Assembly (NCBI RefSeq): GCF_000236685.1
Contig: NC_016633.1
Span: 2,790,001-2,854,000, forward strand
Direction: 5' to 3'
From: Sphaerochaeta pleomorpha str. Grapes
GTDB taxonomy: Bacteria > Spirochaetota > Spirochaetia > Sphaerochaetales > Sphaerochaetaceae
DNA: 64,000 nucleotides
Numbering within the stretch: position 1 is the first letter of the stretch; every line of letters starts with the position of its first letter. Below are positions 1-8,389 of this stretch, one piece after another. A program made the position numbers and the translations under genes. Under the pieces are notes generated by a model. It was not told the origin of the DNA, searched no databases, and saw only the letters and a list, made by a program, of their open reading frames with translations.

Positions 1-1311
1 CATGTTCAAGTCTTCAAGGTTAAGCTTGTCATTTGCCATATAGGCCTTGATGGTTTCCCCGAATCTGATTCCCAGCTTCTGGGAAGTATCGGTGGCGATG
101 CGCTGGGGGGTGTCAGGCATAAACGGGTTGGGGATACGCTTTTCCAGAACTTCACCGATAAATTGCCTGGGGTCGAGGATCTTGGGATCGACAACCACCG
201 GCATACCCTCGACGTATCCGATAATATGGACAAGTTTGTTGAGGATCGGGTCTTTCATTTCATCTGCGATCAAGGTGTATCCAAGCAGGCAGCCATAGAT
301 TGCCAGGGCTGTATGCAATGGGTTGAGACAGGTGCAGACCTTCATCTTCTCAACCTTGTTGACTGTATCGCGGTCGGTAAAATATACCCCGGTATCTTCG
401 AGGTGTGGCCGGCCATTGGGGAAGGTGTCCTCGACTACCAGATATTGGCATTCCTCGGCATTCACGAACGGGGCAATATAGGTGTGCTTGTCGGTAATGA
501 CGAGCTCGGTATCCTCGAAACCGTCTTTCTCGAGCATGGCCTTGACATTTGCGTCAGGGCGCGGGGTGATTTTATCTATCATCGACCAAGGGAAGGTTAC
601 GCTAGTTTTGAGATAGTGTTCGAATCCACTTTCTGCCAATCCGTTTGCAATCCATTGCCCTGCTATGGTCATAACCGCATTCTGGAGTTTTTCACCGTTA
701 TGCGAGCAGTTGTCCATGCTTAACAGCGTAAGGGGTGCTTTGTTTGCCAGATAGCGTTCATAGACAAGGGCAGTGAGTTTTGAAAGGAACATGGAAGGAG
801 CTTTCGGGCCATTGGCAAAGTCGGCAAGCATGGCAGGGTAGTATTCACCGTTCCCACCTTTCAAACCATAGCCTTTCTCGGTGATAGTAAAGGTAGCCAT
901 CTGGAGTGAGGGATTGCAAAAGGCTTTCTTGAAGGCTTCCCATTCGGTTGTAAACTGGGGGTCGCATTTATAGGCAGCTGCCACTGAGGCAATGACCTGT
1001 TTGTCAATGGAACCGTCGCTCTTGAGGGTTACCATCAGGGTGAGGTTGTCATTCTTCTGGTAGATCTTATCAATTATCTCATAGTCGAACCCTTCGCCTA
1101 CGATGATACCGGTTTTGCTTTTCCCTGTTTCAAGCAGACTCTGCTGCAAGGCTGCCGGAAAACCACGGAAGATATTGCCGGCTCCGAAATGAATCCAGGT
1201 CGGGTTTTCCAGAGTCTGCTCAATCATTGCTTCCCGATTGAATTTTGGGATACCGAAGCCTTTTGCTTCCCAGGCCGCACTATCGGCCAAACTCTTTGCA
1301 TTCAATTTCAT
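1..1311 (-). CDS. uxuB: Fructuronate reductase (mannitol dehydrogenase family), 3' end outside window
   Basis: The reading frame is open from an ATG at 1311 to the window edge (437 codons, no stop seen), so the C-terminus is missing. The N-terminus carries the NAD-binding signature of long-chain mannitol dehydrogenases (IHFGAGNIFRGF, about residues 38-49). A strong TAGGAGAAG ribosome site lies 7-8 bases upstream of the ATG. It is the third gene after uxuA and a GntR regulator on the same strand, 25 bases behind the regulator. That context favours D-fructuronate reductase (fructuronate + NADH to D-mannonate), the step before mannonate dehydratase, over tagaturonate reductase or mannitol dehydrogenase. 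The product should be cytoplasmic. Family is sure; the exact substrate is inferred from context. Confidence 0.85.
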   Translation of the reverse strand, partial: MKLNAKSLADSAAWEAKGFGIPKFNREAMIEQTLENPTWIHFGAGNIFRGFPAALQQSLLETGKSKTGIIVGEGFDYEIIDKIYQKNDNLTLMVTLKSDGSIDKQVIASVAAAYKCDPQFTTEWEAFKKAFCNPSLQMATFTITEKGYGLKGGNGEYYPAMLADFANGPKAPSMFLSKLTALVYERYLANKAPLTLLSMDNCSHNGEKLQNAVMTIAGQWIANGLAESGFEHYLKTSVTFPWSMIDKITPRPDANVKAMLEKDGFEDTELVITDKHTYIAPFVNAEECQYLVVEDTFPNGRPHLEDTGVYFTDRDTVNKVEKMKVCTCLNPLHTALAIYGCLLGYTLIADEMKDPILNKLVHIIGYVEGMPVVVDPKILDPRQFIGEVLEKRIPNPFMPDTPQRIATDTSQKLGIRFGETIKAYMANDKLNLEDLNM

Positions 1312-1336
1312 ATGGGTCTTCTCCTAAACATGTATA

Positions 1337-2041
1337 TCAGTTCTTTGGGATAAGGAATGCCGAGGGCATTTCTTTCTTGAAATAATTGGGATGCCTTAGC
1401 ATCATGAGCTCTGTTTCTTTCAATAATTTCTCGAGATGGTTGTTCTCAATGGCAAGCACCTTCTCCAGGTCTTTTTGTCTGATTGCTTCCAGCATGGCTT
1501 TATGCTGGTCGATAATATTGCCCAGGACATCTTTCTCCGCGAACGAGAGCAACCTGATCCTGTGATGGTTGCCTCCTTGGTTTTTGGTGATATCCCAGAG
1601 CCTTTCCATATAGATTCCTGCAAAAATTATGGAATGGAACGTATCGTCAAATTCCAGAAACTGGATGAAATCTTTGGCTTCCATTGCTTTCTTCTGCATT
1701 TCAATGGCATTTTCCATCAAAGCAATATCCTTGCCTTGGGCAATTGGGACAAATTTTCGAACAGCACTTTCTTCCAGGCTTTTACGAAGAAAGCGCTCTT
1801 CCTCAACCTGCTTTAAATCTATGCAGGAGACTCTCGTGCCTTTTTGGGGGAAAATATCCACCAGGTTGTCCCCGCTGAGTTTCATGAGGGCATCGCGCAC
1901 CGGAGACCGGCTGACTTGCAATTGTGAACATAACAATTGCAGGTCCAGCTCTTGCCCCGGTTCAAACCGGAGCGAAAGGATCTCGTTGCGTAATTTCTGG
2001 TAGATTTCCTCAGAAGCTGTAATTCTCATTACCTGTGCCAT
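1337..2041 (-). CDS. GntR-family (FCD subfamily) transcriptional regulator of the hexuronate operon
   Basis: The 234-residue protein has an N-terminal winged helix typical of GntR (EIYQKLRNEILSLRFEPGQ, then the recognition helix QVSRSPVRDALMKL) and a C-terminal all-helical FCD ligand domain (about residues 80-225). The frame is open further upstream into uxuA, but the ATG at 2041 sits one base after the uxuA stop (2043-2045) and gives the normal family length, so I chose it; a second Met five codons later is possible. It lies between uxuA and uxuB, so it probably senses a hexuronate intermediate and represses this operon, as UxuR and ExuR do in enterobacteria. A perfect palindrome in the uxuA promoter (3157-3170) is the likely operator. 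Confidence 0.85.
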   Translation of the reverse strand: MAQVMRITASEEIYQKLRNEILSLRFEPGQELDLQLLCSQLQVSRSPVRDALMKLSGDNLVDIFPQKGTRVSCIDLKQVEEERFLRKSLEESAVRKFVPIAQGKDIALMENAIEMQKKAMEAKDFIQFLEFDDTFHSIIFAGIYMERLWDITKNQGGNHHRIRLLSFAEKDVLGNIIDQHKAMLEAIRQKDLEKVLAIENNHLEKLLKETELMMLRHPNYFKKEMPSAFLIPKN

Positions 2042-2042
2042 T

Positions 2043-3116
2043 TCAGTTCCGCTCTGAATTCTTTTCAATTGCCTCGAAAAGACCCAGGATATATTCAGCC
2101 CCGAGGGCACGGTCATACAGGCCATAGCCGGGCATTGCAACCTCACCCCAGATCATGCGGCCATGGTCGGGTCTGACAGGACCATCGAATCCGATGTCAT
2201 GCAGTGCCTTGCAGATTTCATAGAGGTCAAAGGAACCGTCGCGGGAAAGGTGTGCAGCTTCCTCGAAAACCCCCGGGGCATAATGGTGGAGGTTTCGTAC
2301 ATGGGCAAAATGGATTCTCCCGGGCAGAGCGCGAATGATTCCGGGCAAGTCGTTGTTGGGGTTGGTACCAAAAGATCCTGCACAGAAGGTAAGGCCGTTG
2401 AAGGGTGCATCGACTGCATGCATCACTTTGAGGATTTTTTCCTTGCTGGTGATAATGCGGGGGAGATTGAAAACAGGCCAAGCCGGGTCATCGGGATGGA
2501 TGGCCATTTTGATACCATAGGTTTCACAAATAGGCTGGATGGCCTTTAAAAAATAGACAAGATTGTCGAAGAGATCATCTTCGGAGACGTCCTTGTAGGC
2601 ATCGAACAGGTCCTTGACCTTTGCAAGTCTCTCGGGTTCCCAGCCTGGCATACTGAATCCGTTGGAATTGTCATTTGTCTGATTGAAGAACGTCTGAGGG
2701 TCGATAGTGTCGACAACCTTCTGGTCGTAGGCAAGGACGGTAGTCCCGTCTTCCCGCATTTTTGCGAGGTCTGTACGGGTCCAGTCAAAAACCGGCATGA
2801 AGTTATAGCATACCATCTTGATGTCCTCTTTCCCGAGGTTTTCAAGGGACTTGATATATGCTTCGATATACTTGTCACGGTCAGGGGTGCCGATTTTGAT
2901 CGCATCGTGTACGTTGACACTTTCTATTCCCAAAAGTTTGAGACCCGAGGCCTCTATTTCTTCTTTCAATGCATGGATTTTATCCTGTGGCCAGACTTGC
3001 CCCGCAGGGATGTCGTAGAGCGTGGAGATAACCCCTTCAACACCGGGAATCTGCCGGATTTGCTTGAGCGTTACCGTATCGAATTTGGAACCGTACCAAC
3101 GAAGAGTCATTTTCAT
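2043..3116 (-). CDS. uxuA: D-mannonate dehydratase
   Basis: A 357-residue protein, normal length for UxuA, a TIM-barrel enzyme that dehydrates D-mannonate to 2-keto-3-deoxygluconate in hexuronate catabolism. Family segments visible include MTLRWYGSKFDTVTL at the N-terminus, the CYNFMPVFDWTRT strand (about residues 102-114), the metal-site region with MAIHPDDPAW (about 204-213) and the C-terminal RPDHGRMIWGE. A GGAGG ribosome site lies 7 bases before the ATG at 3116. It leads the operon uxuA-gntR-uxuB. Upstream is a recognisable sigma-70-type promoter with a palindrome in its spacer, so it is probably repressed by the GntR product. The hexuronate isomerase and KDG kinase/aldolase are not in the window. 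Confidence 0.95.
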   Translation of the reverse strand: MKMTLRWYGSKFDTVTLKQIRQIPGVEGVISTLYDIPAGQVWPQDKIHALKEEIEASGLKLLGIESVNVHDAIKIGTPDRDKYIEAYIKSLENLGKEDIKMVCYNFMPVFDWTRTDLAKMREDGTTVLAYDQKVVDTIDPQTFFNQTNDNSNGFSMPGWEPERLAKVKDLFDAYKDVSEDDLFDNLVYFLKAIQPICETYGIKMAIHPDDPAWPVFNLPRIITSKEKILKVMHAVDAPFNGLTFCAGSFGTNPNNDLPGIIRALPGRIHFAHVRNLHHYAPGVFEEAAHLSRDGSFDLYEICKALHDIGFDGPVRPDHGRMIWGEVAMPGYGLYDRALGAEYILGLFEAIEKNSERN

Positions 3117-3146
3117 ATGAGTGCCTCCAGAGTTAATTGCAACTAC

Positions 3147-3175
3147 AATCTAACATACTAATATATTAGTTGCAA
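3147..3175 (-). promoter_or_regulatory. uxuA promoter with palindromic operator in the spacer
   Basis: Reading on the minus strand, a -35 box TTGCAA (3175-3170) and a -10 box TAGATT (3152-3147) are separated by exactly 17 bases. The spacer holds the perfect 14-base palindrome ACTAATATATTAGT (3157-3170), which overlaps the edge of the -35 box. This is the classical place for a repressor site, and the GntR-family gene in the operon is the obvious candidate. Boxes and palindrome are seen directly; binding is inferred. Confidence 0.65.
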
Positions 3176-3218
3176 GATACAAAGCGCCTATCCTTTGTAC
3201 GCTTCTTTGAGGTTTTTA

Positions 3219-3965
3219 TTAGCGTCTGTCGCCGAGTATCAGCATGGAGGAGGGTTTGTCGAGAAATAAATTGCATGCAACCTTCGTCCTGAGTACCGTG
3301 CAGGGAGCGTAGGGGGACACTTGGTCATACAGGCACATTGCCACCGCCCTTGCCTTCCTCTGGTCCGGAACAGAACAGATAACATTGTTTGCTTTCAGGA
3401 TTTGCCGTATAGACATGGAAATCGCCTGTGTCGGTACTTCTTCCAAGGACGCAAACCATTTCTCGCTTACTTGCTGGCGCCTGCACCGTTCCTCAAGGCT
3501 TACCAGGATGAAGGGGTCATTGGTTTCGAGGTTTGCCGGTGGATCATTGAAAGCTATATATCCGTTTTCGCCTATTCCGAGAAACAGTACATCAATCTCT
3601 TTGTCCTGTATGAGGTGATTCAATCTTTTAAGCTCTTCGTTGAGGTCGGGGGCGTTGGCCTCAATTTCATGAAAGGCCTTGAGATTCTTTGCTTTCCCGA
3701 TAAAATGAGACTCCAGGTAACTGCGAAAGCTTGCTGGATTCGATGAAGGAAGCCCGACATATTCATGGAGGTGGAAAGCCTCTACTTTTTCCCAAGGAAT
3801 GGACTCTTTGACCAGGGTGTCATACATTTCTGTTTGGCTCAGGCCAGTTGGGAGGACAATGGTTGCACTCCCTTTCTTTGAGATTGCTTCCCTAATCAGA
3901 TTTGCCCCTAGGTTTGCGGCTTGCATGCCCAGGTCGTGTTTGTCATCGCAGATAGTAATTCGCAT
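3219..3965 (-). CDS. NagB-like sugar-phosphate isomerase/deaminase homologue with altered active site
   Basis: The 248-residue protein has the glucosamine-6-phosphate isomerase fold: an N-terminal ATIVLPTGLSQTEMY phosphate loop (about 35-49), FHLHEYVGL (64-72) and GIGENGYIAFNDPP (130-143). Aligned by eye to E. coli NagB, the key residues D72, D141, H143 and E148 become H67, N134, Y136 and D141. I checked the codons on the raw sequence. It is therefore unlikely to be an ordinary deaminase and may act on another sugar phosphate or be a sensor. The ATG at 3965 is chosen because AAGAGGA lies 5 bases upstream; a longer frame to 4001 exists. It is followed on the same strand by uxuA after about 100 bases that hold the uxuA promoter. 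Confidence 0.75.
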   Translation of the reverse strand: MRITICDDKHDLGMQAANLGANLIREAISKKGSATIVLPTGLSQTEMYDTLVKESIPWEKVEAFHLHEYVGLPSSNPASFRSYLESHFIGKAKNLKAFHEIEANAPDLNEELKRLNHLIQDKEIDVLFLGIGENGYIAFNDPPANLETNDPFILVSLEERCRRQQVSEKWFASLEEVPTQAISMSIRQILKANNVICSVPDQRKARAVAMCLYDQVSPYAPCTVLRTKVACNLFLDKPSSMLILGDRR

Positions 3966-4048
3966 AGGTTCCTCTTGCAGGTATATAGATTCAAAATCCA
4001 AAAGTTTATATTTTTTTACGTAGGTGGTTCAGATTATGGCGACAGTTG

Positions 4049-5008
4049 TCACAGATAGGCAAGGTCGCTTGAAGTCTGGGAGGAATTCCAGTTTTCGGTG
4101 CTGATGAGCACTTGCTTGGTAATGATAGTTCCTTCCATCTGGGAAAACAGTTTATCCAAGGTTATCGCTTCCCCAGCTAGGTTTACAACAAGGAACAGGA
4201 TTCCTTTTCGGGAGACCTTTCTGGTGAATGCATCAAATAGATGTCTGAAAAGGCCTAATCCCCTGAAATCCGGTCTGTTGCCGAAAAAAAGAATCTCGGC
4301 AGTGTCTACAGAGAGCAGTCTGTAGGCAATAAACCCTGCAAGTTCCCCGCCTTGGGTACGTGCATAGACAAATTCGAGGTCTGCTGCAGACTCCAGCCGG
4401 GAACGAATAAGATGGGAGCTTTTTTTCTGGGTAATGCCGCTTCCCTGCATTTCCTCCAGCAAGGATTGTTTGAGCTCTTCCAATTCCTGCCTTGATTCCC
4501 CGGTGGTTTCCGTATAGAGGACGAAATCTTCCTGGAGAATATCATCAGTCAATTCTTCCGGTTCGGGTTCGAGTCCTTTGAGTTGGATCGCACCGTTGTT
4601 GCTTTTATACCATGTGAGGACCTTGCGCTCCATTTCCAGGTCCTTGAATGCAAACCACTGTCGTTCCAAGGCCGGTTGTTCGCAAAGGATATCCTTGAAA
4701 CGCCTGAATACCCCTTTGCCTGCCTGTAATGCATTCTGGAGTTTTTCCCTATAGAGCGGGTTGCGCACCAAATTCGAAAACTTATCCATCATCCTGAAGC
4801 CGTCGGCCGGTTCCCAGTCGGGGACAGGGAGAAAACGGTCGGAGAAATCCTCTTGTTCTTCTTCGTCAATTTCATCAGATTGGACAAGTCTTCCGGTTTT
4901 TAAATCCAAAAAATACAGGCTTTCCTGGTCTTCCATGGCAAAAATGATTTCATCGCGCAAAAAAGGCGTTAGCAGTGGAAGAGTATAGGTTTCGTTCTGG
5001 GTTTCCAT
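4049..5008 (-). CDS. UPF0158-family protein fused to a GNAT acetyltransferase-like domain
   Basis: The 319-residue protein has two parts. The N-terminal half (about 1-150) resembles the uncharacterised UPF0158 family: an acidic stretch (DEIDEEEQEDFSDRFLPVP), then RMMDKF, FRRFKDIL and WFAFKDLEMERKVLTWY. The C-terminal half (about 190-295) looks like a GNAT N-acetyltransferase: VYARTQGGELAGFIAYRLL, then FFGNRPDFRGLGLFRHLFDAF, where RGLGLF stands in the acetyl-CoA loop. The two are joined by a charged helix rich in Glu. No partner gene is evident; the enolase gene is divergent upstream. The start is uncertain: ATG 5008 has AAGG only 1-2 bases away, and a second ATG at 5029 has none. The substrate cannot be told from sequence. 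Confidence 0.7.
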   Translation of the reverse strand: METQNETYTLPLLTPFLRDEIIFAMEDQESLYFLDLKTGRLVQSDEIDEEEQEDFSDRFLPVPDWEPADGFRMMDKFSNLVRNPLYREKLQNALQAGKGVFRRFKDILCEQPALERQWFAFKDLEMERKVLTWYKSNNGAIQLKGLEPEPEELTDDILQEDFVLYTETTGESRQELEELKQSLLEEMQGSGITQKKSSHLIRSRLESAADLEFVYARTQGGELAGFIAYRLLSVDTAEILFFGNRPDFRGLGLFRHLFDAFTRKVSRKGILFLVVNLAGEAITLDKLFSQMEGTIITKQVLISTENWNSSQTSSDLAYL

Positions 5009-5067
5009 ACCTTGTATTGTAGTATGCATTTGAATGCTTGGCTAGGGGTTTGAAATTTCTTGTTGCC

Positions 5068-5096
5068 TTGACATTAGTGATAAAAGATAGGATATT
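5068..5096 (+). promoter_or_regulatory. Probable sigma-70 promoter of eno
   Basis: A consensus -35 box TTGACA (5068-5073) is followed after 17 bases by GATATT (5091-5096); an overlapping TATTAT at 5093-5098 is an alternative -10 box. The enolase ATG is about 37 bases further on, preceded by TTAGGAG. No operator is obvious, which fits a constitutive glycolytic gene. Confidence 0.6.
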
Positions 5097-5118
5097 ATGA
5101 AGGTAATTCCAATTATAA

Positions 5119-6429
<1,311 letters not shown>

Positions 6430-6448
6430 TAAATAGTCTGTATTGTAG

Positions 6449-6477
6449 GGGCCATCGCATTGCGATGGCCCTTTTTT
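6449..6477 (+). terminator. Rho-independent terminator of eno
   Basis: A perfect 10-base-pair GC-rich stem (GGGCCATCGC at 6449-6458 with GCGATGGCCC at 6462-6471), a three-base loop and six T residues (6472-6477), starting 20 bases after the eno stop codon. Confidence 0.95.
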
Positions 6478-6513
6478 GGCTGCTGGCAGTTTTCCCCGGC
6501 CTAGCCCTATTTC

Positions 6514-6542
6514 TTGACAACTGACTCTCAATGCAATAGGTT
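6514..6542 (+). promoter_or_regulatory. Possible promoter of citC
   Basis: A consensus TTGACA (6514-6519) is followed after 17 bases by a poor -10 box, TAGGTT (6537-6542). It lies between the eno terminator and the citC start at 6588. The weak -10 box suggests activator dependence, possibly on the nearby two-component system; this is inference. Confidence 0.4.
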
Positions 6543-6587
6543 AATGAGCAGGATTCCTTGAAATTCAAGAAAAGGGATGGACCCAGT

Positions 6588-7640
6588 ATGACAATTCAGA
6601 CGGCACAGCCAATGAAAGGAACCCTATTGGGGGAAGTAAAGACATTTCTGTCCGCAAATTCCCTCTCGTATGAAGGGGATCCCTCGTTTACCTGTCTTCT
6701 CAGAGATGACAGTGACAGGATAATCGGTACCGGTTCGCTTGAAGGAAATGTGCTCAAATATATTGCCATTGAGAAGAATCACCAGGGGGAGGGCTTGCTT
6801 TCCCAACTTATGACCTCACTGGTAACCCAGGCTTTTTTTGAGGGATATACGCATCTTTTTATTTTTACAAAACCCAAAAACAAGGCGTTGTTCAGCCCCT
6901 TTGGCTTTTTCCCGATTGAGGAAACCGAGCAGGTGCTCTTGATGGAAAACAGGAAGGATGGAATCCTCCAATATATCAACTCCCTCGAGAGGGAAACCGA
7001 AGAGCTGGTCAGGGGTAGAGGTCTCTCCAAAATCGGTGATATAGGGGTAATCGTAGTAAATTGTAATCCCTTTACCAAAGGCCATCGTTATTTGATTGCG
7101 TATGCGGCGCAAAAGTGTGCGTTGCTCCATGTCTTTGTGGTATCCAGCGACAAAAGCGTCTTTCCTTCTTCCGTTCGCTTTGACCTGGTCAAAAAAGGGA
7201 CAGAGGATCTTTCGAATGTACTTGTGCATGAAGCGAGTGATTACCTGGTATCCTCAGCAACTTTTCCTTCCTATTTTCTCAAAGAGACAAACAAGGCAGG
7301 TTTCGTAAATTGCCAGTTGGATATTGGTATCTTTCTGCATTATATCGTTCCAGCCCTGGGGATTACACGCCGTTTTGTCGGTACGGAACCGCTGTGCAGG
7401 ACAACGGAAGCCTACAATCGCCAGATGGAATTGATGCTCGGTGCAAAAGGGGTAGGATTCGAGGAAGTTGCCCGAAAACAAGAAAGCGAGGTCCCTATCA
7501 GTGCCTCGTTGGTTCGCCGTCTGATGGCACAAAAAAGATTTGAGGATATCAAACCCTTGGTTCCCGAGACAACCTATGATTTTATTATGTCCCAACAGGG
7601 CCAGGCTATCGCGGATCAGTTGAAAATGGAAAGGGTATAG
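6588..7640 (+). CDS. citC: [Citrate (pro-3S)-lyase] ligase
   Basis: A 350-residue CitC, the enzyme that acetylates the prosthetic group on CitD with ATP and acetate to make citrate lyase active. The N-terminal third is GNAT-like (IAIEKNHQGEGLLSQLM), and the rest is a nucleotidyltransferase domain with VNCNPFTKGHRYLI (HxGH-type core), FVGTEPLCRTTEAYN and PISASLVRRLM (the ISAS/T-R signature). I start at ATG 6588, with AGGGATGG seven bases upstream; a TTG ten codons earlier has no clear ribosome site. Unusually it is separated from citDEF by about 6 kb holding the two-component genes and the tricarboxylate transporter. Its 3' end overlaps the convergent response-regulator gene by 25 bases. Confidence 0.93.
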   Translation: MTIQTAQPMKGTLLGEVKTFLSANSLSYEGDPSFTCLLRDDSDRIIGTGSLEGNVLKYIAIEKNHQGEGLLSQLMTSLVTQAFFEGYTHLFIFTKPKNKALFSPFGFFPIEETEQVLLMENRKDGILQYINSLERETEELVRGRGLSKIGDIGVIVVNCNPFTKGHRYLIAYAAQKCALLHVFVVSSDKSVFPSSVRFDLVKKGTEDLSNVLVHEASDYLVSSATFPSYFLKETNKAGFVNCQLDIGIFLHYIVPALGITRRFVGTEPLCRTTEAYNRQMELMLGAKGVGFEEVARKQESEVPISASLVRRLMAQKRFEDIKPLVPETTYDFIMSQQGQAIADQLKMERV

Positions 7641-8305
7641 CCTTTTCCCCAGATGGTTTGGATGTATTTTGGGGTCTTGGGGTTTTCCTCGATCTTGTTT
7701 CTCAGCCTGTTGATGTAGACCATGATGGCATTGTCGTCTACTACGGAATCTCCCCAGATTTGTTCATAGAGTGCCTCCTTGGAAAAAACCTGGTTCGGAT
7801 GTTCCAAAAAAAGTTTCATGAGGATAAGTTCTTTTGCCGATAGGAAAATTTCCTCATCCCCTTTATAAAAACGCATGGATTTATTGTCGAGGGTGAATGG
7901 TCCCAACGTGGTGTTTTCCCCTTGGGTGTTCTGTCCCTGCTTATCCCTTCTGATCAGGGCTTTGATCTTTGCTCCAAGGACAACCGGATTGAATGGCTTG
8001 TAAATGTAATTGTCTGCACCCAAATCGAGCCCATAGAGGGTTTCATAGTCCTCGGTTTTCCCACTGATAATGATTACCGGTGTTGTGATTCCTATATATC
8101 TGATCTGTTTCAAAACCTGGAAACCATCAATGCCTGGGAGCATGATGTCGAGTAGGATTAATTGGAAAGTGGTATTTTTCAATAACTTGATAGCCTCTTC
8201 CCCATTGCTTACGGCAACAGGGGTGAGGTCATTGCAGGTAATTACCTTTGACATCAACTTGCGGATTGACGTATCATCGTCGACAATAAGTACCTTATCA
8301 GGCAT
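7616..8305 (-). CDS. OmpR/PhoB-type response regulator
   Basis: A 229-residue regulator with an N-terminal receiver domain (acidic pair D9-D10, phosphoacceptor D53 in LLDIMLPGIDG, Thr/Ser switch in IIISGK, K103 in YKPF) and a C-terminal winged-helix DNA-binding domain (from about 132; LSAKELILMKLFLEHPNQVFS and NAIMVYINRLRNKIE). It is divergent from the hybrid histidine kinase gene with 84 bases between starts, and convergent with citC. The obvious reading is a kinase/regulator pair controlling citrate uptake and fermentation. This differs from the CitA/CitB pair of enterobacteria, whose regulator is not OmpR-like. Confidence 0.92.
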   Translation of the reverse strand: MPDKVLIVDDDTSIRKLMSKVITCNDLTPVAVSNGEEAIKLLKNTTFQLILLDIMLPGIDGFQVLKQIRYIGITTPVIIISGKTEDYETLYGLDLGADNYIYKPFNPVVLGAKIKALIRRDKQGQNTQGENTTLGPFTLDNKSMRFYKGDEEIFLSAKELILMKLFLEHPNQVFSKEALYEQIWGDSVVDDNAIMVYINRLRNKIEENPKTPKYIQTIWGKGYTLSIFN

Positions 8306-8352
8306 TGGTATGAAGCCCCTTCTATTTTTTCTTTGTTTCCCAGTATACGTGA

Positions 8353-8358
8353 TATAAT
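8353..8358 (+). promoter_or_regulatory. Likely -10 box for the hybrid histidine kinase gene
   Basis: A perfect TATAAT lies 32 bases before the GTG start at 8390, in the 84-base gap between two divergent genes. I could not identify a good -35 box; the upstream stretch is a T-rich run. Confidence 0.45.
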
Positions 8359-8389
8359 CGCCGGTAACAATAATTTTCAGGAGAAAGCA

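Noticed and set aside
163-723. A 186-codon plus-strand open frame near the window start
   Set aside because: It is antisense to uxuB, whose minus-strand frame is open to the window edge with mannitol-dehydrogenase motifs.
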